The position numbers and the translations under genes are program-made. 64,000 nt of DNA from Siphonodentalium dalli (Eukaryota > Mollusca > Scaphopoda > Gadilida > Siphonodentaliidae): the NCBI GenBank assembly GCA_032622095.1, contig CP136064.1, positions 191,790,948 to 191,854,947 of the forward strand. Reading direction: 5' to 3'. This document shows, piece by piece, positions 12,541-24,099 of the stretch. The notes under the pieces were generated by a model, which did no database searches, was not told the DNA's origin, and worked only from the letters and a program-made list of their open reading frames with translations. Positions within the stretch are counted from its first letter, which is position 1, and each line of letters starts with the position of its first letter.

Positions 12541-13086
12541 CTAGAAATCAATAGCAGGTTTCATTTTCAGATCAGTGCTGTAGAATGGAGGGGCAAAGAT
12601 CGGTAGATGATCAAACTGTCCACTGGGATTCTGGCGGAGATAAGGATTTGTGTAGTCAACAGAGAATGGTCCCAGGCTGCAGTTCGAGTCTTGATTATGT
12701 AGAAAGTCGATAGCGCTGGGTGTTGGGAGCAGGTTTATGTCGAATGCGCCCTGTTTTTGCATCTTGGGTGGCGATAAGACATCACTCGAGGCAGCCTGCA
12801 GGTTGGTCGACTCGCTCTTTGTTGACAGATTCAGTGGATTGCATATGAAGGGTTGGTTTTGTGTTGGCGAAGACCCCATGAAGTTGAACACCGCTGGCTT
12901 AAAGTCAAAGGAATTCGTATTGTCTACTGCTCTCGGAATACCCTGGGGTGATGCTAATGAAGATATCGATGGAATGCCGAATCCAGCCACAAGTTGTTCA
13001 TACAGTTGGTTCTGATGTGGTGTGGACACTTCTAGCTGCCTGGTTTGGTTGCGATGCGACACGGTTGTTGTTGGAGCGATGAGTAA
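12541..13086 (-). pseudogene. C-terminal region of T-box gene A beyond the premature stop
   Basis: After the TAA at 13,087-13,089 the same frame stays open for about 181 codons to a TAG at 12,541. It aligns throughout with the C-terminus of gene B: QNQLYEQLVAGF, NTNSFDFKP, PLNLSTKS and FAPPFYS are shared. The PLNLS at 12,823-12,837 resembles a CtBP corepressor-binding motif (PxDLS class). The intact frame suggests that the stop is recent, is read through, or is a sequencing or haplotype variant. Confidence 0.85.
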
Positions 13087-13418
13087 TTATTTGCTAGGTG
13101 ACGATCTTTCAGATACACTGTTGTAGTTGTAGTTGGTGTATGTCAATGAGTCAGTAGACGGTGCTACGTTGCGAGGAGATGGTGTCTCTCCCGCGTATTC
13201 ACTCGCGTATGTTTCAATGGACGAAGGCGAGTGGTTGGTGGAGAAATCGCTCGAATCTGGGGAGCAGACAGCAGCATCGGCACGAGACTCTGTCGTGAAG
13301 CTGTGAGTGTGGTCAGTGACGTATTTTGGGCACATCTCGTCTTGATCTTTCAGAATCCGCAGTTCTGGTGATGAGACCTGTGGTTCAATTCGCTGACGCT
13401 TTGCTTCCGGATAAACTC
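13087..13418 (-). CDS. T-box A coding exon 7, up to the premature stop
   Basis: It starts GVYPEAKRQRIEPQ (basic KRQR, possible nuclear signal) after acceptor ttgcag. It runs through a Ser/Pro/Tyr-rich tail to SSPSK and TAA at 13,087-13,089. The aligned codon in gene B is GAA, so one G-to-T change could account for the stop. Confidence 0.9.
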
Positions 13419-16400
13419 CTGCAAGTAGAAATGTTGTCATTTTATGTGTGTCAGTTAGATTCATATGTTTGTATGTGGTGCACAAAATGGATTCAATCAC
13501 AGACAAAGTTAAGAAACATACAGTGGATTTAAAAAAAATAGAAATCAAAACATATTGCTCTCTCTAACAGACAAACCCTTCGAAATTGTTTCTAAGTTGT
13601 GCAGAATAATTTCATTTGGTGAGAGCTGGAATGTTACGTGATAAATGTTGATTTCTTAAATTCTAATCAAGTTGAGAGCTACTAATACATAAGAACTAAT
13701 TGGTATTTTTATTTTGTATCCTCGAATCGATTTGGTATTTACATGTATGTCTAATTTATAATGTTAAGCAAATCGTTGTGTTATTGAAACTGAAACACTT
13801 GTAATATGTTTGTAAAATTAACAAACATGGTGTAACGATATTGCGAATCCACATAATTTGATAACATCTCAATTACCTGGAAGGAACTGGTTTTCTTTGT
13901 CATCAAGTGATGGTCGCTTTCCTCCGAAACATGTCCTGTGAAGAAAGAGAAAACGATTAAATGTCATATGTGCCCGATATGGCGGTCTTGGACGAACTAA
14001 TATATCCTGCATCCATATGCGTGCATAATATTATGATGTTATAGTTACCAAGCAAGAGTCCAACGAACTACTCTCTCGTCGTTTTCAAACTTACTCAACT
14101 CATCATAATTGGGAAACATATTAAACTTCATTTTTTTTTTATTACAAAAACATACGATGCTTTCTATTACAGAGTTAATAAAAATATTTTGGTAAATCAT
14201 ACCCACTGTATCTCCTCCCATGATCGAATTTAAGAGTTATTTCAGACTTACCTTCTGTTATCTCTGAAGCCCTTTGCGAACGGATTATTGTCAACCTTCA
14301 ACTTGGTACACTGAAAAGAATAGATGAATAGCACGATTAACACAAAATCTGATTAAGCAAAGCACTGTATAACGTCAAATAGTTTCGGAGATACTGAAGC
14401 TTGGCTTGCTATTTACTTCAAATAAAGATTTTGTTTTAATTTAGATATAAACAAATACTGACAGTCTTTAACATGTACTTGTGATATACTTTCAGATTCA
14501 ACTTTTAAGTGACTTTGTGTTTTAACCACCGATGATAAAATCTTCTGAAGTACCAGTTTTATAACACGTCAGTAGGTGAACATGACTTTATGTTAAAGGA
14601 AGCTGATAACAGTTCTTACCTCTTCACTTTGATAGGCAGTAACCGATATGAACTTTGTCTCGTCGAAGCTAGATGTCTTGAACTTTCCCCAGTTGAGTGA
14701 ACTTGTGTCGTTGGCTCTGACGATGTGGACACGCAGCTGGTATTTCTGCATCGTGTTCAGAATGATCTTTGAACACAAAAACAAAATAGTTAGAATATGG
14801 TGGCAAGTTTAGGGAAACTTGTACATGGTTCATAATATGTATGCGCAACGGTGTATGTATGACACATTATGAGCACCCACGTCTGTATATATTGAAATGG
14901 CCCGTATGTGTTAAAATTAAATCCTGTTTGGTGATTGGTCAACTGCCAATTGGGTCACCCGGTTTACATTAATTCGAAGAGTGTACCACGAACATGAAGT
15001 TACAAACTGTTGATCTAGTCCGAACTAATCACTAAACGCGGTCGGCAAAATAATTGGGCGTGCCGAGTTGCATCTGAAGCCAGTTATTTATATCGATCGA
15101 TCACGTTATCGTAGCTAAGAGTGTGGAAATTTTACATTGGGTTGACTTAATGAACTGTATCGGCAGATTTCGTAAAAATAAATAAGACTACATTCAGTTT
15201 TGTATGGGAATAAATCATCAAAAAGCGATATAAATATAAAAAAATATTGTAGTGGGTTTATGCGTTACTGGGGGATACGGCGGCTATGTGGTCATTAGGG
15301 CACATTAAGCTTCGCGGTTTATACAATGTTCCCAACGACCACAGCGCCGTATCCCACAATAACACACACACCCACCACATTCATTTCTTACGTATACTGC
15401 GCAACAACAAGATGTTAATGCAGCCACTTTAGAAACACCTCGCAAATCTTGATTTATACCACGATCGCCTATCTTACTATATAAATAAAGCCATCTGTTT
15501 AAATTTTACAATTAATCAACAACTGTTGATTAAACGTACATACTGTTGATTAAACTTCGCAGAGTGGATTAAACTTTCTCCATACAATTTGAACAGAAAA
15601 GCGTTTATCCATCGCATTGTAAAGATCGTGGCATAAACAAAATATACGCATAGTGTTTCTGAATAACAAATTTAATCTACTCGTGGGATTAGCGATTCCC
15701 ACTCGTGGATTAAATTTGTTATTCAGAAACACTATTCGTATATTCTATATATCTCATTGGAAGTACTGTGATGTAGTATACGTCCACAGGTATTTCCAAT
15801 GTATAATGACTATATAACACATATTGGATGAATTTGGATCCAACATATATCTACATGCGCATTTCACAATATTGTGACGATCAGCTTTTGAAGATAACAT
15901 AATAAAGCCGTAAATAAAAAAAACGGATTGTACGATAACATCTAATGGAGATGCATCGGTCACTATTACGACATGTGTGTACAGGCATAGCGGCTAGGAA
16001 TCGAGATATAAGTGTCCTATCTGCTAACGAAATTATCTTACATTGCCCTTTTTGTCGTTATGGTTGTTGGTTATCTTCATCTTGTTGAAGGAGATCGGCT
16101 TCTTCATCCAGAATGACCCCGGAGCCGGGGAGTCCGGGTGAACGTACATTCTGGCTGACGTATGTGGCTCGCCCTTCCCGGTCACAGTCCAGTTGGTGTT
16201 CTGATATTTATATCTGCAGTTGTCGGCTGGGATGACGTCAGCTAAGACGACATACTTGGCGGTTGGTGATAGCTTCTGGCAGCTCACTTTCACGAACGGG
16301 AACATTCGTCTGAAAAATTAACACAAATTTTCAGTACAGGCCAAATCGACAGGTTCGTTTTAAAATAAGGCGGAATTATACAGTGTATATATCGATAAAC

Positions 16401-17581
16401 CGACGCCAATACTTATATATTGATAACTGGTCTCCAAGTATTAAAATCATTCATACACGTTACAGAAAGTTAATGGCAACAAGACAAAGACATATGATTT
16501 GATATATACATAGATTATCTATAAATTTACAAGTTGTGCACATGGCTATATGGTAAACAATTTCTCACACACATCGTCTTTGTGTTCTTACTAGATGGTA
16601 AAAAGTTGGAATTTCTACGAAATCAGATAAAAATTATTTTACTAAAAAAATATATATATAATATATACCCGCTGCAATAATATCGTGCTGAAAAATTATC
16701 CAACAAAAAAGATACGAACCTTCCTGGTTTGGTCACAATCATCTCTGTGCCTATCGTGTTGAATCTATCCCATAGATCCTTGTTGTCTAAAGTAATTGTC
16801 ACGTGGTCATCTTCTGATGGTGCTGCGGTCGAGGGCGATGGAGAGCTAACTGGAGGAAACGTTGTCTGAATATTTGGCATCTGTCCGTGATTAACTGTGT
16901 TCTTGATATCTTAAATTGAAACGTAAAGGCATAAAGTTTTAGCAAAAAACAGTGTTTTATTTGGAAGAGATAGAATAGATTAAATGTAGGACCTCAAATT
17001 GCGCAATTCTATAGTACAGAAGGACTAACGACGGCGAAGGAAGCTCTTCATATCGAAATAAATTAATTTGGTTGAAAGAATGCGTTACTAAGAACAGTTT
17101 TGGCGTTAAATTGTTTTAAACAAAAATCAAAGGTTAATTTAAATCTAGCATTTCAAATAGATTTGTAATATCCAAATATAATGATGTTATATTCTGGAAA
17201 GATCTTCCGATAGAAATATATCGCATCAAAAGCACAATTGGTATGTATAATTATCGTGAACCATCTTTGTATCGCGTGTTACAACTATTTTCGATATATA
17301 TATTGTGTAGCATTTCCTCGTATATAGCATTACATTAAATTTATCCGTTGCAGGTAAAATTCAAAGACGATTTTAGTCAACACTATCACTACAGCACATA
17401 ATAATCCTTTTCATTATGACATACCACAGAATGATGCTTGTGTTGGCATGGCAACAGGATACATGTGCAGGTTGGCCATCTGGAAGCTGGATGGAGATAA
17501 GTTTGTTGGCAATGTATACCCTTGTGTGCCGTGGTAAGGCACTGCCTGTGTACCGTACCCATACATTGTGTCGTTGAACAT
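13087..17581 (-). CDS. T-box transcription factor, paralogue A (seven coding exons, truncated)
   Basis: The gene encodes a nuclear DNA-binding factor with a T-box at residues ~88-275. Hallmarks include [23 protein letters not shown], split across exons 2-3, then [52 protein letters not shown] and NPFAKGFRDNR. Exons in order are 17581-17425, 16909-16720, 16309-16042, 14766-14620, 14310-14252, 13935-13877 and 13418-13087. All junctions are GT/AG and the phases join to give 403 codons before TAA. T-box proteins bind TCACACCT-type half sites and control mesoderm and patterning genes. The GTEM and HPDSP signatures fit the Tbx2-6-type families better than Brachyury, but I cannot assign a subfamily. 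The start is MFNDTMYG: in gene B an in-frame stop lies upstream in the inferred leader exon. Compared with B the protein lacks ~182 C-terminal residues. Confidence 0.92.
13877..13935 (-). CDS. T-box A coding exon 6
   Basis: This 59-nt exon encodes TCFGGKRPSLDDKENQFLP just after the T-box, between acceptor ttcacag and donor CAG/GTAATT. Gene B has the same length. Confidence 0.9.
14252..14310 (-). CDS. T-box A coding exon 5
   Basis: This 59-nt exon encodes CTKLKVDNNPFAKGFRDNR, the C-terminal T-box helix that contacts the minor groove. The acceptor is ttttcag/TGT and the donor AAG/GTAAGT. Confidence 0.93.
14620..14766 (-). CDS. T-box A coding exon 4
   Basis: It encodes [20 protein letters not shown] and [14 protein letters not shown] (49 codons, phase 0 at both ends). 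The acceptor is caaag/ATC and the donor GAG/GTAAGA. VTAYQ is the near-invariant T-box signature. Confidence 0.95.
15251..15378. repeat. Imperfect inverted repeat in intron 3 of T-box A
   Basis: agtgggtttatgcgttactg...gatacggcg...tgtggtc on the left pairs imperfectly with gaccac...cgccgtatc...acccaccac on the right. It is a small MITE-like foldback with no coding potential. Confidence 0.5.
15643..15744. repeat. Near-perfect hairpin in intron 3 of T-box A
   Basis: Two ~45-bp arms (atagtgtttctgaataac... and its complement ...gttattcagaaacactat) enclose a loop of a few bases, ttagcga, within cgtggga/tcccacg. Short gattaaac repeats lie just to the left. It is likely a non-autonomous foldback element. 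Confidence 0.65.
16042..16309 (-). CDS. T-box A coding exon 3
   Basis: It starts ACGAATGTTCCC (RRMFPFVKVSC) after ttttcag and ends at donor AAT/GTAAGA. It covers the T-box core with ADVIPADNCRYKYQN, the [15 protein letters not shown] segment and KITNN. At 268 nt it equals the gene B exon once the inserted element there is removed. Confidence 0.95.
16720..16909 (-). CDS. T-box A coding exon 2
   Basis: It follows acceptor aatttaag. A 40-residue linker rich in Ser and Pro leads into the start of the T-box ([25 protein letters not shown]). The donor reads GGAAG/GTTCGT, with T at +3, unusual but identical in gene B. Length is 190 nt, two codons longer than in B. Confidence 0.93.
17425..17581 (-). 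CDS. T-box A coding exon 1
   Basis: Encodes MFNDTMYGYGTQAVPYH through PTQASFC (52 codons plus one base). The donor is G/GTATGT. The transcript exon begins at 17,595 after an acceptor (ttacttccag/ATTGCC), so 14 bases of 5' UTR lie on this exon and a leader exon must lie upstream. Confidence 0.88.
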
Positions 17582-17804
17582 ATTTATGTGGCAATCTGGA
17601 AGTAAAACATGATGGGTACATTAAAAATTATCGCGCAAATTATTTATTATCAAAATAATTTTGGTATGTAGTCGAAAAGTTTAAGTTAACGCGAGAGCAT
17701 GACTGGCAGAAAATGGCATGCATGTTATTTTACTGTGTGCAATTCAAATATGCACTGTTGAATTTGGTTTATCAATCGTGCAAGAGAACCCACCATTACT
17801 TCTA

Positions 17805-20800
17805 GTGGGGGGGATAGTTGCAAAATCGTTCACTTTGTGATAGAAGCGCCAAACTTTCAGAGTTTGTTAAGTGGTTGGTGAGTATCACTAATCTGGCTGG
17901 TTCCAGATTTTGGAGGTCACCTTGTTCTTCAATTTGACCTTGACCTTTTTGAAAATCTCAGTTTTTGGGTTGGGTGGTTTATGCCATCCTTTTCTTGTGA
18001 AAATCGCATCTTCTCACAGTTTTCTCAATACAATTATAGTTGGGAGTTGACCACGGTTCATTTGGGCCAAAACATATCTCAATTTTCATAAGATAGCCGC
18101 CAATATGGCCGCCGGAATTTGAAAATATGACATTATTTTTTCACAAATATCTTCTAGTTCAATTCATGCTGTTTGGAACTGGTTGAGTAATGCAACTTTA
18201 TTTTGTGTTTCGTATATTAACCGATCATTGGAGCAATTAAATATGCAATTATTGTGGTCCTAGCCCCTTCCGATCCCTCAAAACTTCGATTTTACAGGAT
18301 GCGGTATAAAATTCCACAAAAAATCACAATTGGGATTCTAGTCATATTTCAACTAGAAATGAACATAACTTTGTAATGTAAGTGAGGCATATCATTACCT
18401 ATGAATATTACAAATCACTGGAACCAAAATTCTTACTTTGGCTCAAAATGGCTGCCAATAGAGCCGCCAAAATATGGAAAATGGTAAATATTACACCAGC
18501 GTCTCCTGCAATTGTTTGCATTGTTGTGGTTGATGTATAAAATTGGCAATTCTGTATTCTATACATTGAATACTAACATGTCTGATGCACCATGGTTAAT
18601 TGTTACTATTGTCACCACTGACATCGTCAAAAATATTGGACTTTTCTCTCAAAAACTTGACATAAATATTGGCAAAAATTCACTTTTCAGGTTTGGACCA
18701 TTTTTTCAGGTAAAATGTAACTATCTTTGGATTGAAAGGTGTTTATTGGTTTGGTCTATCTTAAATGTGTCTCACTACGGTGTTTATAGTCCAAATTGCT
18801 CAAGATGGCTTCCAAAATGGCAACCAAATTTGTAAAATGTTAATTTTTTACATATATCCCAAACATTCTCTGCATTATCCGAAAATGTTGCAAAATGTTA
18901 CTCACTTGGTTATTATACGTGTTAGTTAATTAACTGACAACTAAATGTTCTATTCTGGTTGTCCCACTTCCGTATGGGGCAAAATAAATTCATTTTAAAG
19001 TATGTAATTTTGCCGAGCACCTCTTTTGTGATTTTGGCCATAGTTATTGAAAGGAAATGGGCAGGACTTTGAGACAGAATTGAGATGGACCATAATACTT
19101 GGCTATTCTGGTCCATTATGCTAAGAAAATGTCAACTGAATACAGTGTGGATGCCAAGATCGTAGCCAGTGAGTTACTCTATGATCATACGTGAGGTGAA
19201 TATGTATACAGTGAGTTATTGTATGTCATGACTTATGTGAATAGGTATACAATGAGTGACTATATGGTTATGAGTGGGTTATCCATTGTAAGATGCATCT
19301 ATGTATACAAGGAGATGTCATGGTCAGGTGTGAGGTGAATCGGTATGCATGGAGTGACTGTATGGTGTATGATTGTGTATATCCAGTACGGGTGCACCAG
19401 GTGTGCCTGTATGGGCATTGGTGTGGTGTATGGATATAGCTACATGGTCATATATGTGTTGATTATGTATATATGGAGTGACTGTAAAGGCATGGGTGGG
19501 ATGTACATGTGTTGTCTGTATACATGGAATTACTGTACGGTCATGATTGAATATGATTACATGGAGTAAGCTGGGTGGACATTATCGAGTGTGTGGGTAT
19601 ATAGGGAGTGTCCTTGTGTTAACGGGTGGGATGCATATTTATATATTTCATGGATGTATTATCATTGGTGGGTGTATGGGGATTAGCTGTATTATCATGG
19701 ATGGCATGTATGATTATACAGTGAATTGCTGAATTGTCATGTGTGAGGTGTATATGCAAGTATGGATTGTTTGAGTGGTTGTGTGTATATCTGGAAGGGC
19801 TGAATGGCCATTAGTGAGGTTTACTTGGAGTGAATCTATGGTCTAGGGTGGGCTGTATATGTATATCGAGTGGTTATATGACTACGTGTGTCGATATAGG
19901 TATACAGGTAGTGATTGTATGGTCAATGGTGAGATGAGTACATGTAGGTATACAAGTAGTGACTGTATGATCATAAATATAATGGACATCTATACAGGGG
20001 GTGACTATTAAAATGGTCATGTGTCAGGCGTATGAGTATACCTGGTGTTCCTGTTTGGTGACTCGTGGCGGTATGGTCATGTGTAGGTTATACCAGTATA
20101 CACATGTGTTGCTTTGTTGTCATGGGCAAGGGATACGTGTATATAGCAAGTGGCTATATGGCCATGGATAACGTGCATATGCATACATGGAGTGACTATA
20201 CTGACATGGCTGGGGTGTATTAGTATACTAGTATCTTGAGTGACTATGCGGATACAGGGAGTGACATGGCCAATGTTGAGGTGAATATGTATGCAAGGAT
20301 TGACCATGGTCGTGTATGAATGTTTTGAATAGGTACACACGGTGTGACTACATGGCCATAGGTCAGGTACCATTGGTGAAGGTATGTGTATGAAGCGAGT
20401 GGCTATATGGCCATTGGTGAGGTGCATATGTATACCCGGAGTAACTTTATGGTCATTGTTGATGTATATATTGATTTATTTGACCACGTGTTCGGAGAAT
20501 AGGTATACAGGGGATGACCTTATGGCCAATGGTGAGCTGAATGGGTATACAAGGAATGACTATATGGTTATCGGTCATGTTTAGGAGTATCCCCGGTGTG
20601 CCTGTATCGTGACGCGTGGCTGTAATGTCACCCGTGGTCATGGGTCAGGTGTACATGTATACAGTGGGTCACTATATTGTTATGTCTGTGGTGTTTATGT
20701 ATATATGTAATGACTGCGTGGTAATAGGTGACCATCGTTTTCCGTGTTTAACGCCCCCATGTATATAAACACCATCAAGATAGAGAACTCTCTGACATGA

Positions 20801-22828
20801 CCTCTCCATTGAGTAACATATCCTTGAGTTATTGTGCCACCCAAGGTACACATGTACAACCCACCCATTACCTCAGTCACTCCATATGTACATAAACACA
20901 ACACAAATGACAACATAGTCACCCACGTTATACACGTACACCTGATCATACAGCCATACTTGGTTATACCCGTACATACCACAAATGATGATACAGCCAC
21001 GAGTCACCATGTATAAACACCAGGTATACACATACACCCGACACATGGCCATATAGTCACTCTATGTATACATATTCCCTAACTACATTCACAATCATAC
21101 GGTCACGCGTTGTATACATATTCACCTCACCATGGACTATACAGCCACTGGATGTATATCTATTTGCCATATCCATTACCATAGAGTCAATCCAGGTATA
21201 CATATGCACATCACCAATGGTGAGCCCTTCCAGATATACCCGCACATACGACCTCTCCCTAAGTTCCACACTTGCCATTCTCATGATCATGCATCTACTC
21301 CCCATACACCATCAATGATAACACATCCACAACATATATAAATATACAACCCACCATTGCCAACAGGGCACTCCCCATATACCCACACATCCATGACCAT
21401 ACAATAACTCGCGGTATACATATTATCCTCATCTACGATCATAGAGTAACTCCCTGGCTGTCATCTTGACTTCCATCCTGTATCCAGTTGATAAATTTTA
21501 TCATAATGGGTCAGACTACCCACATCTCATGGTTCATCTCAGTTCCCTCTCAAAGTTCTGCCCATTTCCTTTCAATAATATGGCCATAATCACAAAAGAG
21601 GTTATCCGCAAAATTCCATACTGCAACTTTAAAATGAATTTGTCATGTCCCATACGTAACTAGGATAAACATAATAGAACATAGTTGTCAGTTAATTAAC
21701 TAACAGGTATAATAACCAAGTGAGTCACAATTTGCTACCTTTTGGGATAACGCAGAGAATAATTTTCTGGATATGTGTAAAAAAATTACTTTTTACAAAT
21801 TTGGTTGCCATTTTGGAAGCCATCTTGAGCAATTTAGTCTATAAACACCATAGTGTGACACATTTAAGATAGGTCAAAACAATAAACACATTTGATACCA
21901 AAGGTAGTTGCATTTTATTTGAAAAAATGATCGAACCCTGAAAAGTGACTTTTTGCTGATATTTATGTCAAGTTTGTGAGAGAAAAATCCAATATATCTG
22001 TTGATGTCAGTGGTGACAATAGTAACAATGACACATGGTGTATGAGACATGTTAGTATTCAATGTATAGAATACAGATTAGCCAATTTTATACATCAACC
22101 ACAACTTGTAAGCAATTGCATGACACCCTGGTGCAATATTTACAATTTTCCATATTTTGGCGGCCATTTTGGCAGCCATTTTGAGCCAAGGTAAGATTTT
22201 TGGTTCCAGAGAGTTGGAATATTCATAGGTAATGATATGCCTCACTTGCGTTACAATGTTCTTTCATTTCTAGTTGAAATATGACTAGAATCCCAATTGT
22301 GTTTTTTTGGAAAATTTGTACCGCGTTCTGTAAAATCGAATTTTTGAGGGATTGGATGAGGTTAGGACCCCAATAATTGCATATTTAATTGCTCCAATGA
22401 TCTGTTAATATACGAAACACAAAATAAAGTTGCATTACTCAACCAGTTCCAAACAGCATGAATTGAACTAGAAGATATTTGTGAAAAAATGTCATATTTT
22501 CAACTTCCGGCGGCCATATTGGCGGCCATCTTATGAAAATTTAGATATGTTTTGGTCCAAATGAACCGTGGTCACCTCCCAACTATAATTGTATTGAGAA
22601 AACTGTGAGAAGATGCGATTTTCACAAGAAAAGGATGGCATAAACCACCCAACCCAAAAACTGAGATTTTCAAAAAGGTCAAGGTCAAATTGAAGGTCAA
22701 GGTGACCTCCAAAATCTGGAACCAGCCAGTTTAGTGATACTCACCAACCACTTAACAAATTCTGAAAGTTTGGCGCTTCTATCACAAAGTGAACGATTTT
22801 TATGTTTTCCTGTAATTATCCCCCCCAC
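17805..22828. mobile_element. Foldback element, 5.0 kb, complete copy
   Basis: The element begins GTGGGGGGGATA and ends TATCCCCCCCAC, each next to TA. Long arms (about 17.8-19.2 kb and 21.45-22.8 kb) are inverted copies of each other. The interior is a degenerate ~48-60-bp minisatellite (tatacatggagtgactgta... type) that itself flips orientation near 20,715-20,760. Comparison with gene B (62,905-62,930) shows an uninterrupted site, so this is an insertion in the leader intron of gene A. No transposase frame is seen; the open frames inside follow the minisatellite. The architecture is that of foldback (FB/TU-like) elements, though the superfamily is unknown. Confidence 0.85.
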
Positions 22829-22928
22829 TATTCATTTCAGGGTAACGGGTTGTGATTAAAAAATATCGTGAATGGTTTTGAAAACTCATATTGTCTGGTT
22901 CACAAAGTGAAGTCTGTGTAAGAGTTAC

Positions 22929-23110
22929 CTGATATAAAGCTGTATAAAATCCTGAACGAGATATTACGTAGGTTATCAGTTGAGTGAATGAAATGCTCTG
23001 CCACGACGAACACTCCTATTTAACGAACAAGACCAGCTTTATGCTCATAATTAGTCAGCGTTGAGTATGCCTCATCTCAACGTGCGAATGTTGTTACTGA
23101 GTTGTCTGAT
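22929..23110 (-). promoter_or_regulatory. Inferred leader (5' UTR) exon and promoter region of T-box A
   Basis: On the minus strand a donor ATATCAG/GTAACT ends at 22,929. The same donor lies 309 bp upstream of the first coding exon in gene B (63,023), and the surrounding ~600 bp is conserved between A and B. Upstream on the minus strand lies gttaaatagga, a weak TATA-like element, then gcagagcatttcattc. In A the foldback insertion lengthens the intron between this exon and coding exon 1 to about 5.3 kb. The exact transcription start is not visible. Confidence 0.5.
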
Positions 23111-23466
23111 GTTCTTTGGCGGGGCTGATGTTTAGTTGGCAGCGATACATTTTGACCATTGTTTGTCTAACATGGTCTATGGATCCCTTGTTATCACTGT
23201 GTGTAAGTTGTTACATGTTTCTGATTACTCATCAGCTGAACAGTGATGAACTCATACTAACTCAAAATTTATCTCACTTCGATATATTTTATTCCAGACT
23301 TTTACCTCCTTTCTTTGTGAGTTTGGTGTGATTTGGTTTAAACTGACATAGCTCGTTCAAACTTCCAAATGTTGTCTACGTAATTTGGAAGGAGTCATAA
23401 CATATGTTTACGATATATTTATATTCGGGCTTCATATGTTAGGAAAAATACTGGAGCAGAAATGAA

Positions 23467-23522
23467 AAACGCTCTTTATTTCTACAATATCATCAATAAA
23501 TTCACCAGGAACTCTCTTTATT
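23467..23522. repeat. Paired AACGCTCTTTATT motif upstream of T-box A
   Basis: aaacgctctttatt at 23,467 and gaactctctttatt at 23,509 are 42 bp apart. The same pair with the same spacing lies upstream of gene B at 63,594 and 63,636, although the intervening bases have changed. A duplicate is at 37,513-37,568. Confidence 0.6.
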
Positions 23523-24099
23523 GTTGCATGCCAAAGAAACTAACAAGCTTTCTGAATTAGATCACTTGAATCAGTCTTTCTGTGCGTGAAGAGTTCGTTT
23601 AAGAATATGTTTTTAAAATGTATCGACATCTGTTGGTCATAGTAGTTATTATTCGTTTTTTTTTCTATCAGTTATTAAAGCATCACTATTGCGTGACATA
23701 TATGGTAGTTCGCGTTATGACGAATTTAAATTTAAATATATTTAAAATAAGATTGAAGTCTTTAAATACTCGGCGATTTGGAATGGAATGGAATTTTACA
23801 AGATGTTTTACATACCTTTAATTTCAGAAATATTTATGGATTAGGTACTTGGGTGAATATCAATTGCATAATTATGATTCTGTAATAACTATATGGTATT
23901 ATTTATACCGCTATGTATGTCATTCAATGCTTCGTACTCGATTGTCATCGGCAGTGAGTATATTTTTTCTAAAACTCGCTATATATACAAACACTGATTG
24001 TAGCCATGTCGGCGAGATTCTTCGAGTAATCACCGCATTAGTACTAAACAAACACAAGCATGTATGACAGAAGCGAGATCCTACGAGTACGGTAATCAC

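Noticed and set aside
12541-17581. Naming gene A or B brachyury
   Set aside because: The [20 protein letters not shown] and NPFAKGFRD signatures differ from Brachyury, which has NEMIVTK and NPFAKAFLD. The subfamily cannot be settled by eye, so no symbol is given.
19345-21341. Several 60-116-residue frames in 19.3-21.4 kb and the duplicate at 33.4-35.4 kb
   Set aside because: They lie in the degenerate minisatellite core of the foldback element and show repeat composition, not protein domains.
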